DNA from: Mixophyes australis
Lineage: Eukaryota; Chordata; Amphibia; Anura; Limnodynastidae
NCBI GenBank assembly: GCA_036250195.1
Contig: JAVHZZ010000008.1
Span: 16,845,934 to 16,909,933, forward strand
Reading direction: 5' to 3'
DNA: 64,000 nt
The notes below the pieces were generated by a model, which saw only the letters and a list, made by a program, of their open reading frames with translations, had not been told where the DNA came from and made no database searches. Both the position numbers and the translations under genes were made by a program. This document shows positions 1 to 12,053 of the stretch, piece by piece (positions within the stretch are counted from its first letter, which is position 1; every line of letters begins with the position of its first letter).

Positions 1-1330
1 GGCACACTTCTATGTTGAAGGAGCGTCTCCAAACACTGGAGAGTGCACATCTTGTACCTTTGGCATCCCTCATGATAAATGGCTCGTGTCCAATATGATC
101 CAATCTGTTTTCCATCGAAATAGTATCAGATTGAAGGTGATAGCAGTGTGTGTGTGTGTATATTGTAATTGCATTATTAAAGTCCAATATACTACACTGG
201 GCATGCAAATACCTTTCTCTTCAAATCCGATTACAATGGCGATGTCTGTGAAGCTGCCACTCACTCCAGATTTGATTTACCATCTGATCAAAATGATTGG
301 ATCGTAACATTAATCTACTGCACACTGAGCATGCTCCCTGCCAGTACATGGGCTGTACCCACTCATTAATACTCATGAATATTCATAGCTGCCTATAAGA
401 TAACTAGCTTCATACTGACCGGAAAATAGATGAATAGAGAATTCATCATACAGTAAATTCAAACTATTTAGTAATATGTTGCATTTGCTGTATGGTCTGT
501 TCTGATATTTATTGAATTGTGCCATTACATGAAGCATCTATGAAAACTGGCAGCAGTTGTACCATGCGAGTGTTTCACTTCCATAATGTTACTTTTGTGT
601 TTTGTTTATATCATTGTTTAATCATATAGAGATTTTCCTTAAAAGGAAAGGAAATTCACTCAGCCCTTATAGACTTCCATGCAGCCAGACGTCAGCCCAT
701 GGCATGGCCGGACACCTGGATCAGGGTTTACCTCCGATCAGCTGGAAAGAATTATCTTCCCAGTCTGCCAACAAATCAACTCCGTCCGCTCCCTTCGTAT
801 CTTTCCACTAAGCAGTCTCCAGACCCGGCTTTCTCATCGATCTGCTCACATAATGCTCATTTATATGAGAATACGGCACAGCACGTCCCTTGGGTAGCGA
901 TTCTATTCAATTCTTTTTATTTGTCGTATCTCCTGTAATGAGGCACCCCGGAAGATGACAGGGCCGACCTTCTCTTCTTGGTCCAGGAGGATAAAATCTT
1001 GGCTGTGTTTACAGAGGCAGCTAGGCCTATATTATGTTGAGGAGTGATGATCCTGTGCTCGCTGACTTACGTCTCCCGTCTCGGTGCTATTTATCTGCTG
1101 TAATGTACACTGTTGACTTTCCTATGACCTGTACTACTGTTTTATCGCTAGACGGCTGGAAGCCAGTGCCTGTCATTTCCAACTCGACACACGGTGACGT
1201 GTCGGAGAAAGTCTAAAGAACCTGAATGTCTGTATTACAAATAGAAATCAGGAGTGTGTGCATACAAAGGACACCATTGTTTTATATGTATGAAATGTTC
1301 CGGAATTTGCATCTATTCTACTGGCTAAGA
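1..1330. other. single-copy DNA, no gene seen
   Basis: No repeat family, RNA gene or convincing coding exon was recognised. A short GT run lies near 147-160. Open frames around 602-938 and 1034-1216 are short, overlap in several frames and show no domain I know, so they are not called. Confidence 0.5.
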
Positions 1331-1338
1331 CAGTACAG

Positions 1339-1607
1339 CATACTCCCGAGTTCCGGGTGGGTCTCCCGGACTCCCGGAAGAGCAGGCCGTTCTCCCGCAT
1401 CCTCACCCCTTCCTAGTGAAGTGGGCATGAAGGGAGCCTCTATGATACGATTTGCTGTGAACTGCGGCAATTTGGCACTTGCGTCATTACGTTGGGGGGC
1501 GGGGTCAAAATGACGCAATTTGAATCCACCCCACCCCCTTTCCCCTTAAACTTCACCCCTCTCTTCGGGATCTCCCGGAGGGCAAGACTTCAAAGTTTTC
1601 AAGTATG
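1339..1607. mobile_element. hAT-like MITE, CATACTTGCC family
   Basis: The 269 bp element starts CATACTCCCGAGTTCC and ends AAGTATG, so its ends are inverted. The flanks CAGTACAG (1331-1338) and CACTACAG (1608-1615) match at 7 of 8 bases, an 8 bp target duplication as hAT elements make. It is GC-rich, with repeated CTCCCGG motifs near both ends and a GGGGGCGGGG centre, and carries no transposase. Relatives lie at 7356, 17720, 21519, 36427 and 63768. Assignment to hAT rests on TSD length only. Confidence 0.75.
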
Positions 1608-1615
1608 CACTACAG

Positions 1616-3325
1616 TAGACCTGATATGCTAAATGGACTTGTCCTCTGTCACTATTCAGTTCATTAGGAACCAGCACCTAATGAATATTAGTCAGTACCC
1701 CATTGATGCCACTGGTTAGTAGCTCATTGATACCTGGATAGTAATTCTGCCTGCAAAATGGATGTTTGACTAATGTGTGTACAGAAAAATAAACTGACTG
1801 CAGCTTAACCTCCCTTTAGACATCACACAACATTTCAAAGGATAACAAGGTAAAATAAACAATAAAAAGATTCAACACTGTCAGAAACCTTAAAGTGTAA
1901 CATAAACAAAACCAATAAAAAATACTCTATAAAATACTTATTTTTTTATTGTAACGTGTCAGATCCTTTTATTTTCTCTTTTTCCACTTCCGAGATGGTC
2001 TTATTATTTAGCATGTGAATACAGAACAAAAAAGCAACATAGTGTAACCCCATCAATGTACAATAATGTGTAAAACACCTCAGCCTATGTGGTGCAAACA
2101 AAAAAAAGATCAAATTCAGCAGTGTCCAAATGTGCTCAGTGAAGACTCTAGATATTGGCGTGTGTACGGGACGGGAATACATTAAAGTACGATCATATAA
2201 AATTATAATTCTTATAAAAAAAAATATTACTTAACATGATGCAAAGACCAAACAACGAGCTGCAATTGTTAAAAATCAGGTATTGATGGGCTGCGTCCTC
2301 ATAAACACAAACTCAGCGGGCAAGACGTCTGCCTGTACTGTGTGCTAGGATTAAGTGCACTTTATTGGCTTAACAAATATTTTTAACTAGTGTTGAAGGT
2401 CTGAGAACATTTTCTTCCACACACGTGATGCTGAGGGGAATATCTAAACACCTATCGTATTCCAAACTGATGAAAATAAATATAATAAAAGGTAGCACAA
2501 TTCTTCTAATCACTTCCTGGGAAGATTATAGGGACTGAAGTCCTATATTTTTGTGTTCAGTGTATTTGTCTACTGTAAATATTATAGGGTGAGTGTATGA
2601 AATATTCTGGTTTTAGGGCTTTATCTTGTTTGTATGATACTGCTAGTAAGTCTGCTTGCAAAACTTATCATTAAGACAGCTGCCATTGTTTGACTTCTCT
2701 TCCCCATGATCCCTTTCTCTTACCCCAGAACCTGTCAGTTCTGCAGCTCCCTCATTTTGCTCATAACTTGCACAGAGGGTTAGTATAAAGCTTATGTCAC
2801 CATATGCATTGTCCAGAGCTAGGAACTATTAAATAACAAACCTTTTTTTTGGGTTACAGTCCCTTTAGCACATGTATTTTACGTGTGTGCTTTGCGTGGC
2901 CTGTTGTTCATACGTTTACAGCAGTAGCATTTCTGGGTAATTATTTCAGAATTCTGCTTTTGGGAATGAAAAACTGGAATCCTGTGTCAGTGATTGAGCC
3001 AAATAAGCTTCAATAGTGAGGATGCTCAGAGAGTTTACTGTGAGGAAACACAGAAATGATTTGTAAGTTACATGGATCTAGGAGCCAGAGATTCCCTTCT
3101 GCTCTCCCAACATTTACATAGCACAGAACTATATATTAATATACTGTGTGGGGGTGACCTGCACTTTTTCACCTTTTGACTGAATATCAGAACAGCTCTG
3201 TCTACTAAGGCACACGTTTATAAAACCAACACAGGTGGAAAACGGTGCAAAAGCCTGGTATGAACGTTGTATTATACGCTAATGTGTTTCACACAGATTT
3301 CCTGATAGGACCCTCATATCACTAG
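1616..3325. other. AT-rich single-copy DNA
   Basis: No gene or clear repeat seen. A possible T2-like end (CCCTTTAG, near 2862) faces a weak partner near 2524, but the inverted match is too poor to call an element. Confidence 0.45.
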
Positions 3326-3690
3326 ACTTTGCCGTTGGGGACCCTGCTCCTTCCACTATATAACTCTCAGTCTGTGACTTCCTGCTGCCTCCATTCCCCT
3401 CCTCACATCATGTCACTGTCACATGCAGCCCTGTCCTCACTAACACATCACTCGTCTCCTGATATACTATGTGGTGCTGGAGGACCCTGCTCCTTCCACT
3501 ATATAACTCTCAGTCTGTGACTTCCTGCTGCCTCCATTCCCCTCCTCACATAATGTCACTGCCCCTGTCACAGGCAGCTCTGTCCTCACTAACACATCTT
3601 CATCTCCTGATATACTCTGTGCTGCTGGGAGACCCTGCTCCTTCCACTATATAACTCTGTCTGTCTGTGGCTTCCTGCTGGGACAAGAGC
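3326..3690 (+). repeat. tandem repeat, 143-148 bp unit, about 2.4 copies
   Basis: The phrase ACCCTGCTCCTTCCACTATA begins at 3341, 3484 and 3632, giving unit lengths of 143 and 148 bp. Each unit continues with CTGTGACTTCCTGCTG and a TCACATCATGTCACTG-like block, and the third is truncated. Single diverged units of the same family lie at about 30730-30900 (opposite strand) and 48427-48545, so this is a dispersed repeat that expanded in tandem here. The frames through it are not genes. Confidence 0.85.
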
Positions 3691-4312
3691 AGGGGACATT
3701 GTGACACAAATTGCATCATCACAGTCCTGCCCCCAATTGCGCAACGTCATGATTTGTGTTATTTTGCAGCAGAGACTGGGCCATTACGATGTGATTTGCA
3801 TCAAGGCCCCACTCACTTCAGAGGCAACTGAAGCGGCATCCGGGAGGGTGGCCTTATCTGCTGGGCGTTCCTGGCATATGGAAGTCTCTGGAGAGTAGGC
3901 AAGTATGCATTAATGACCTGATTGGCTTTTTGTTGTTTTATCGCTCTACTATGCTTTACATTTTACTGGACTTTTTCAGCTGAAAACACAAAATTAAAAT
4001 AATTACCTCCCTCCCCAGGTAGCATAGAAGTTGCGCTATGTTTCTCTAATTTGCACAATTTTCCCAGAATTTGAAGAACACACACAATTTCATCAGCTGT
4101 GCTGGTTTTAGAAATCTTGCTCCAAGAATATTATTCATAAGTTGCTTATTACGCACTGCCATTTTTCTATGAAAGACCATGCTCCATCCCTTATTCAAAG
4201 ACTCAAGTGAATAAACTGGCCTGCTAACAGCCACGTATGTTAAAGCAGGATTTTTTTAACAACCTTATCCGCTAATGCAACACACTTTATAAAAGTAGAT
4301 AATCAATTTATT
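3691..4312. other. single-copy DNA, nothing recognised
   Basis: No gene, RNA or repeat family identified between the minisatellite and the hAT target duplication. Confidence 0.4.
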
Positions 4313-4599
4313 GCTTTCTTCAGGGCTGGACTGGGACTAAAAATCAGCCCTGGCATTTAAAGCACACAGGCCCACCTGTTGTGGGCTTCATGCACTATAT
4401 TGTTGCACACTGATGTTGGCGCAGTGCGCGTTGCTGGTGCAGTATAACATGATGTAGTATGAGTGTGTGTGTGAGGGGGGTATTTATTTCTCCTAATGAC
4501 CCTCAACATTACATTGTTAGTACCCCAATTACATCAATAAATACCATGACAATACATTATTAGTACCCAAATTACAGCAGTAAAAAAAAAAACACGCAC

Positions 4600-5065
4600 A
4601 CTCATACTACATCAATCACCCCCACATTACAGCAACCAGCATTACCCCCCCCCCCCAGATTACAGCAACCGGCATCACCCCCCACATTACAGCAACCGTT
4701 GTCACCCCCACATTACAGCAACCAGCATTACCCCCCCCCCCAGATTACAGCAACCGGCATCACCCCCCACATTACAGCAACCAGCATCAATCCCACATTA
4801 CAGCAACCGTTGTCACCCCCACATTACAGCAACCAGCATTACCCCCCCCCACATTACAGCAACCAGCATCAATCCCACATTACAGCAACCAGCATTACCC
4901 CCCCCCCCCCCACATTACAGCAACCAGCATCAATCCCACATTACAGCAACCAGCATCACCCCCACATTACAGCAACCAGCATTACCCCCCCCCCCACATT
5001 ACAGCAACCAGCATCAATCCCACATTACAGCAACCGTCGTCACCCCCAACATTACAGCAATACTC
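4600..5065 (+). repeat. minisatellite in hAT element (ACATTACAGCAACC unit)
   Basis: Tandem copies of about 23-33 bp with the core ACATTACAGCAACCAGCAT, separated by C-runs of variable length or ATCAATCC. The whole array is read in the same orientation. The C-runs make it prone to length change and assembly error. Confidence 0.9.
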
Positions 5066-5689
5066 TCTCCTACTTATTAGCAATACTAAGCCCCAAACAC
5101 ACTACAACATTGCCGCCACCCCCACGCCACCCCATACTACAGCAATGCCGCCAATTATACAGGCGCCACTGTAGGAAACCAATGTTTTGCTATTTTCAAA
5201 TCTCCCACAAAATAGCAACAACAGAGTACTTACACACATATAAGTAACAGGTACCCTTTTCCCTCAATTAAATAGTAATGGCAGAATTTTCATGAATCAT
5301 TCCACATGAAATAAAACTCTAACAAATATATCAGAAAAAAACATAACTATTGAACGAACATTTGAACCCACACGGCCGCATTAAAAGTATTTCCATCTAC
5401 AGCAAAATGTCATAGAAAAATATTTTTTTTACTACAGTAACTGGATATACGTCTTTTCTAGTCATTTTAAATAACACAGTATATAAATTAAGGGGGGTAA
5501 AGGAGATGGGTGAGAGATAATTGGATGTGATCCATCAGTTTGATTAGATAGGAAACATTTAGATTATTTACCTGGAGACGTCTACCCCCTTGACTCACAG
5601 GCAGGGCCGACAAGAGGAATTTTGGGCCCCGATACAGCAACTTCTTTGGGCTTCCGTCATATTCAACAATGAGAGACTTGCCTTTGGCA

Positions 5690-5950
5690 GAAGTTCATAT
5701 TATGCCACACCATAGTGCCCCCAGCTCATAAAATGTCACATCGCAGTGCCCTCAGGTCATATTATGCCACATAATATTACCCTCAATTCACATTTGGCCA
5801 TGCAGTAGTGCCCACAAATCATATTATGGCATAGTAGTGCCCCCAAATCATATATCATACAGTAGTGCCCCCAAATCATATCATGCCACAATAGTGCCCA
5901 CAAATAACAGTATGCCATAGTAGTGCCCCAAATCAATAGTAATGACCAGA
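5690..5950 (+). repeat. degenerate minisatellite, about 30-40 bp unit
   Basis: Loose tandem copies of ATCATATTATGCCACA followed by TAGTGCCCCCAA. Unit spacing varies. It lies inside the 2.74 kb hAT-type element. Confidence 0.75.
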
Positions 5951-6555
5951 CAAAAACTCATTCACAAATAAAAATTGGTACAGCATATCAGATACTGAGT
6001 GTGAGTCCCAGGAGCAGCTTGATACCCCATTTACAATGCAAACAAAAATAGATATATTGACACAATCACAGATAAAATGTATGACAAGCAGCGTTTTCTC
6101 CTCTTAATTAAAAATCTCTGTACAGATAAATATGCAAGAAACATTACAGCGCAATAATGAGCAATACATAGTGTTTTAAAGGTCATTGGATACACAGTAG
6201 TGCCCGCAGTTCAAGAAAGGATGGTGAAAAACACATTGGACACGAGAAAATATATGAACTTACCTGATTATGGCATCCTGTGTTCTGTTCTCCTACTGGG
6301 CGCGCTGGGCGAGGAGGGATCATCAGCTGTCAGCTCACACAGGCAGTCGGGAGCAGGGGCCGAGGGCAGTGGTCGAAGTGGGGGTATAGAAAATATACCT
6401 GAATGGAGTATGAAGGCTTGATTTTTTTTTGTCCCCTCTGTGCATTCCCATTCTTCATTACTACTTGTGTTTTATGATGGCTGCATCCCTGACATTCCCA
6501 TTCTTAAGATGTCTCTCCCTTTACACTTTCTTTTAGCTATGCCCCTGCACCATCT

Positions 6556-6915
6556 AATCCTTTGTCCCTCTCACCCCTCTTCCTGCACCCCCTTCCCCCT
6601 GGCTCTCACCCCTCTTCCTGCACCACCTTTTCCCCCTGGCTCTGTCACCCCTCTTCCTGCACCCCTTTCCCCCTGGCTGTCACCCCTCTTCCAGCACCCC
6701 CTTTTCCCCCTGGCTCTCTCACCCCTCTTCCAGCACCCCCTTTTCCCCCTGGCTCTCACCCCTCTTCTAGCACCCCCTTTTCCCCCTGGCTCTCTCACCC
6801 CTCTTCCAGCACCCCCTTTTTCCCCTGGCTCTGTCACCCCTCTTCCAGAACTCCTTTCCTTCCTGGCTCTCTGTCCTCTTCCTGCACTCATTCCACCCTG
6901 GCTCTCTCACACTCC
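6556..6915 (+). repeat. pyrimidine-rich minisatellite, about 30-38 bp unit
   Basis: About ten copies of CACCCCTCTTCCAGCACC followed by CCTTTTCCCCCTGGCTCT, with a strong strand bias (C and T on +). Long open frames on both strands (6440-7087 and 6571-6891) come from the unit length and are not genes. Confidence 0.9.
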
Positions 6916-7072
6916 CGACAACTCCCCCCCCCCCCCTTGCAAAAATTGCGGCACCCCCCCGCACGAGCTAGCCATCAGAAAGCCAGGGGAAATGTCAGCC
7001 GGCCCATCTAGCCACCGGCCTTTCTGGCATTTGCCAGAAGTGCCAGATGGCCAGTCCGGCCCTGGCTTTCTT

Positions 7073-7355
7073 ATTGTCATAGAATGATGTTAGCTTTCAG
7101 TATGCACAGCGCAGTACCAGACAGCTTTACACACTGCCTCATGGCACCTCACACACAGCAAGATATTCCCATGTAAATAATTATTAGCCAACAATGAGAG
7201 AAAAACATTTTCCCCTTCCCTTTCTTCCCCCCACCCTCCCCCCCTCTTCCAAATAAAAAAAAAATTCCTGCATGCTGAACGTGTAATAACCCGTATGTCT
7301 ACGGCTTGTATCTCTCTCTTCTTTTCTGTTGGCTAAGCAACACGATGGTTTTATT
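7073..7355. other. no feature seen
   Basis: Short A, C and T homopolymer runs (7200-7265) but no repeat family or gene recognised. Confidence 0.4.
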
Positions 7356-7961
7356 CATACTTGCCAACTTCAGAAAGTTGGCATCCGGGAGCTACCAGGG
7401 GGGGCGGTGTGCGTGCGGGAGACGGGACTCGGCAAATCGCATTATTTTGGCCCCGATTCTGCCCACTTCACTAGGAAGTGGGCAGAACTCTAACACCCCC
7501 CCCCCCCCCAGTCCCCAGCCATATCCCCCACCTGGCCTAATATTATTCATCACTAATTAAGTTAATATGTAACGCATATATCCTGGCTGCTAGCCCAACT
7601 CCTAACTCGGCTAGTAATATCACTATCTTTCACCTGCGCCATCTCATACCCATTATCTATCGCACTTTCCACATTACTTTCTCTTTCCCGTCTTACCTTC
7701 TTTTCTACTTCCCATCTCTCCCCCACAGTGTACTCATCAGTCATCGATCTACACCCTTCTTTCATCCACACCCTATCTCGCCATGATCTATATATAGTTT
7801 CATCCTTTAAGTATCATTTTGCAGCTTTCCCATCATTGAGTTGTGGGAGCGGGACCAAAATTATGCGTTTCACCGCACCCCGCTCCCTTTCGTCCTCGCA
7901 CCTCACTTCACCTCCCCTCCTGACTCTCCTGGAGGGTAGAAGTAACAAGTTGGTAAGTTTG
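7356..7961. mobile_element. long copy of CATACTTGCC-family MITE
   Basis: Begins CATACTTGCCAACTTCAG and ends AAGTTGGTAAGTTTG, an inverted pair matching the family seen at 1339 and 21519. It is about twice as long (606 bp); the extra middle from about 7510 to 7810 is pyrimidine-rich and unrelated to other copies, so a further insertion is likely. The flanking 8 bp (GTTTTATT) finds no clean partner on the right. Confidence 0.55.
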
Positions 7962-7971
7962 TGTATTTATT

Positions 7972-8013
7972 TTTATATATATATATATATATAGATTATA
8001 TATATATATATAT
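7972..8013. repeat. TA microsatellite
   Basis: Two interrupted TA runs immediately right of the MITE. Confidence 0.9.
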
Positions 8014-8270
8014 GCATTTTTTTATGGTTGAAATTGGTTCTTACATGAACATGTTGGTTGTATATTTTTCAAGCTCATTTCTGTGTCCAAAAAGTGCAGA
8101 ATCTCCATCTTTATCTCCCTCATTTAAATATCTTATTTTTGCAGATCTCTCATTTTTTAAGGGTACATATTGTGCCTGTCTCATATTAACCAGAGATGCC
8201 ACCCTTCCCCCCCCCCCTCAGTATGATGCACCTACCAACAGTTGTATGTTACCTCGTTCTGTAAAAACAA

Positions 8271-8671
8271 TGGGCCTTATGTAATGTTGGATGTGATCTA
8301 CGTTTAAAACACAAGTGTCTGAAAAGACAACGCGTTCTACGCAGTATGCTGAGTAAGATGAGATCTCAGCTGGTCGTCATCATCATCCGTTTACAACTTA
8401 CACCAGGGGTAGAGCCCCCCTATAATGAGATACGTTTCCTGACCGGCGTCTCTGCATCCCGCTCTACACAGCCACATTTACCTGATCACCCCCGTACTGT
8501 ACCTGGGCTACGCTTGCACTCCCCTTATCTGTCCCTATAAGCTTAAGGAGACAAAATGTATTCGCAAGTTACGACAGACTGGATACAGACGTAAGCGGAA
8601 CACTTTTGTGCGCATGTTCAGTAGTGAAATTCCTATTTTACACTACACATATGTGCTCTACATGAGGCCCA
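8271..8671. mobile_element. MITE with TGGGCCTYATGTA ends
   Basis: The left end reads TGGGCCTTATGTA and the right end is the reverse complement of TGGGCCTCATGTA, a 13 bp inverted pair with one mismatch. The interior of about 370 bp has no coding potential. No target duplication could be fixed. Superfamily unknown; I recall similar MITEs in frogs but cannot prove it here. Confidence 0.6.
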
Positions 8672-8861
8672 ATATGTTAAAAATGATTAGCCCTCACCCA
8701 AATACAGCAATATTACATGAATACGTACATGGTTCCAAAATAGGCTATACTAATGAATACATGAAAGCGCCATATCTGTATGATTACGTTGGGCACTCCG
8801 GAATCTGTGGCACCAAACAGATAAACGATCATGATGGCGACTAGTTATATGGAATGGCCAT

Positions 8862-9245
8862 TTTATTATTATTATCACCATTTATTTATATAGCGCCACT
8901 AATTCCACAGCGCTGTACAGAGAACTCGCATCAGTCCCTGCCCCATTGGGGCTTACAGTCTAAATTCCCTAACATACACAGACAGACACACACACACTCA
9001 CACTCACACACACACACACACACAGACAGACAGACAGACAGAGACACTAGGGTCAAATTGATAGCAGCCAACTAACCTACCAGTATGTTTTTGGGATGTG
9101 GAAAGAAACCGGAGCACCCAGAGGAAACTCACGCAAACACGGGAAGAACATACAAACTCCTCACAGATAGGCCATAGTCGTTAATTGAAATCATGACCCC
9201 AGTGCTGTGAGACAGAAGTGCTAACCACTGAGCCACTGTGCTGCC
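8862..9245 (-). mobile_element. tRNA-headed SINE with L2-type tail, copy 1
   Basis: On the minus strand the element runs from a GGCAGCAC-type head through a Pol III A-box (TGGCTCAGTGG) and B-box-like block, a body found in all copies, a CA/CAGA-rich microsatellite, and an L2-like tail ending in (GATGAT)-type repeats. The body ends CTGTACAGCGCTGTGGAATT and GGCGCTATATAAATAAATGG. Fifteen full or partial copies occur in the window. Frames translated from it are spurious. Confidence 0.9.
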
Positions 9246-10418
9246 ATTCCGTATTATGCTCAATACCACTATCAAGTTGGCTTTGTTGCTGCCCTCCTAT
9301 CCGCTATCCTCACCAGATAGCGTCTCTCTTTATAATCCAGAACGACTGTGGCTTTTCATACCAAGCACTTGAGTTGGACGGATGGGAGGGAGGAACGCAC
9401 AAGACTAAATTCTGTGTCATTCTGTGACAACAGACATCCTGTCTCACGAAAGCAGACTTGATTTGTTACATCTAGGTGCACAGACAACAAACGCTGATTC
9501 ACGACATCCCATCGCCACTTACGGGTCCAGTGGGCCGCTTCATAAATGTCTCTAAAAATAACTACATTTATTTTCTATTATACCGGACAAAAAAAACAAC
9601 TCTCCGGAAAATCTCAAACTGAATTATTTTTGTCATTTTTACATAACTCCAAACAGGATGCTAGTACAATTATCCGGCATCTCTAACACTCCTGCTCCGC
9701 TTGGTCTATTTGTATCCACACCGCCGTGATTATTACTAATCATATTGCACGTGTACTTGTCAGTGTAGAGACTTCAAGCTGAGATTCACAGCGCTCAGCG
9801 TTCCTGATACGGTGGCGAGGAGCGCAGCGTTGTGTGTCTGAAAGCAGGGGAAAGCAAGTTACACTCCTTGAACGCACTTCAGTGTTTGACAGCTGTCTAC
9901 TTCCATAAACTGGCTCAAAGATATGATATATATATATATATATATATAAAATCTAATTTAGTATAGAGGCTTTACCTTTTCCCTCCTCACAGGCATTAAG
10001 TTAATACCTGTTCACCTTTCCCAATTCCTCCACGCATTGTATATTCTGTACTTTCTTGCAACATTAAAAATTAATTCACAACTGGGGTTCTGTATTGTCA
10101 TAGGAGACTGTGATGAAATAACCAGCAGCTCCCCACGTAGACAACGGTTTAATATGTTTTTTAATTAAAGGGGGGCAAAAAAATATAACATATCTCAATA
10201 ACTATTTCCCATGGGATTGGCCTTTTTCCGTTTCTGTAAACCTGGGTATTTCTTTATTACAATGTTTGAAACAATGCAAAGAATGATGAAGATTCTACTG
10301 GGTTTTCCTTTTCAGCAACTTTATGTGAAATTCTGCTATAGAGAGAAAAAAGAAAGTTTTTTTTTTTTAAAGATGCATTTTCGTGTCGTGTGAAAACATC
10401 ATATTCAAGTGCCACACT
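9246..10418. other. repeat-poor DNA with one TA run
   Basis: No gene recognised. TA microsatellite at about 9928-9948. The block 9540-9900 has mixed-complexity sequence free of known repeats and might be conserved non-coding DNA. Confidence 0.35.
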
Positions 10419-10739
10419 CATCATCTACTTATAAAGCGCCACTAATTCCGCAGCACGGTACAGAGAACTCACATCAGTCCCTGCCCCATTGGAGCTTACA
10501 GTCTAAATTCCGTAACGTACACACACAGACCGAGAGAGACTAAGGTCAATTTAATAGCAGCCAATTAACCTACTAGTATGTTTTTGGATTATGGGAGGAA
10601 ACCAAATCATCTGAAGGAAACCCACACAAACACGGGGAGAACATACAAACTCCACACAGATAAGACCATAGTTGGGAATCGAACTCATGACCCCAGTGCT
10701 GTGAGGCAGACGTGCTAATCACTGAGCCACTGTGCTGCC
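10419..10739 (-). mobile_element. SINE, copy 2
   Basis: Same family as 8862-9245, minus strand, full length from tail (TAAAGCGCCACTAATTCC) to head (GTGCTGCCC). The A-box side carries several changes and the microsatellite is short. Confidence 0.9.
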
Positions 10740-12050
10740 CATACTCCCTGCCCATTAGTAACATGGAGGAACAGCAGCCAACAGCTTTACCGGTAAGACG
10801 CTGACGGCTGTCGCCCCTTCAACTTCTTACCTGTAAGTTCAGGTTCCCTGTTGTTTCAACCTCTACGTGCAATTGACTGAGCGCTAGCAGAATGGTTCTG
10901 CTATGATCATTACAGCACTAACATTTAGCCCCCTACTGACCCACAGAGCTCACCAGCAGGGACCGGGAAATACACATCTTCATGCTATCAAGAAAACAGG
11001 AATCTTCAATTGTTATGGACAAGGTATTGAGGAGAGGGGTATATTGGGTTACGGCAAACATTATTGTTGGCAGAAATTGGAATGATAATTTTGTAGCTGT
11101 TTATTTTTTTTAACTGATAATACATCTCTGTTTTATACTATGTGAATGATCCAAACCCTTGTTATATGTTTATATTTCGGCAAAATATAAACATATATGT
11201 ATTATGTGTATATATATGGCCAATCCAAACATCCCATCACATAATCTGAAACATATGTTAGTGTGAGATAATGCTGGTTTACCGTTCTACAAAATCAATG
11301 TAGATCAATTCACAATGATCCCCCCCCACCGCTTATAATTGTGGCAGATACTGAGTATTCCGTGGGGCACGTTTGCCCCATAAAATTTCAAGGTGAGCAT
11401 ATGTCTAATACCAGGGGTGCGATAACTTTCACCGTGCAACTTGTCTAAGGTTTTCATGGGTAATTAAATGACAAATGGCAGCTAACTACTTATTCACAGC
11501 AATAAGCCTTTTCTATTAAACATTTAATTTAATAAAGAGTTGAGCACCATAGCGTACAAATTGCAGTGGAGGACAGTAGCTGAGTGTATTAATATTTAAG
11601 GCATTCAATTTTCAAGGAAGTTCCTACCAGGCATGGATTGTTGCTCTTACTGAGATGTGTAATCTTCGTAAAGTTAATAGGGCAGTTGGCATAAACTTAA
11701 TGTGTTGTCGGCTTTGTTGCACATTATATTCAAGGAGTACAAATGAAACCTGATAGCAGTCACTGTGTGCACCTCCGCCATAATAATGGAGGTGTAAGTA
11801 ACATATGCTCAGCCAAACTGCTTTTTATTAAAGGAGATCTAAATGAATTGACTTGTACAAGAAATGTATTGTTAGAGACACAATGAGAAGCGGTATGGAG
11901 GTGTTAGTGGTCCTGTAGCAGACGTAGAGTGAAGCTGTTTCACCGACTGTATAAATGATTTTTCTCTGACAGGATACTTAAAACAATGTCAGCTATAACC
12001 TAGTTACATACACTAAAGATGCTGTCCGGGCATCAGCAGGTAGTGTATTA
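10740..12050. other. repeat-poor block, possible conserved non-coding DNA
   Basis: No repeat or exon seen. From 11390 to 12000 the sequence is balanced in composition and rich in homeodomain-like cores (TAATTAAATGAC, ATTTAATTTAAT), the texture of vertebrate non-coding conserved elements. This is inference; only alignment could show it. A short imperfect hairpin lies at 11770-11795. Confidence 0.35.
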
Positions 12051-12053
12051 ACT

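Larger units (their letters stand above)
4321..7064. mobile_element. 2.74 kb non-autonomous hAT-type transposon
   Basis: The element begins CAGGGCTGGACTGGGAC and ends GGCCAGTCCGGCCCTG, so the inverted termini agree at most positions over about 16 bp. Both sides carry the exact 8 bp duplication GCTTTCTT (4313-4320 and 7065-7072), the hallmark length for hAT. No transposase frame lies inside. The interior is largely three minisatellites, and the 182-residue (4699-5247) and 215-residue (6440-7087) open frames are translations of or through those repeats. One insertion explains the stretch; the internal arrays probably expanded after or during amplification of the family. Confidence 0.85.

Noticed and set aside
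2524..2872. Possible T2/Kolobok element
   Set aside because: Putative ends match at only about 10 of 14 bases and no TTAA pair is present.
4699..5247. 182-residue open frame
   Set aside because: Translation of the ACATTACAGCAACC minisatellite; low complexity and no domain.
6440..7087. 215-residue proline/leucine-rich frame and its minus-strand partners
   Set aside because: Produced by the CCCCTCTTCCAGCACC minisatellite; frame is open because the unit lacks stops, on both strands.
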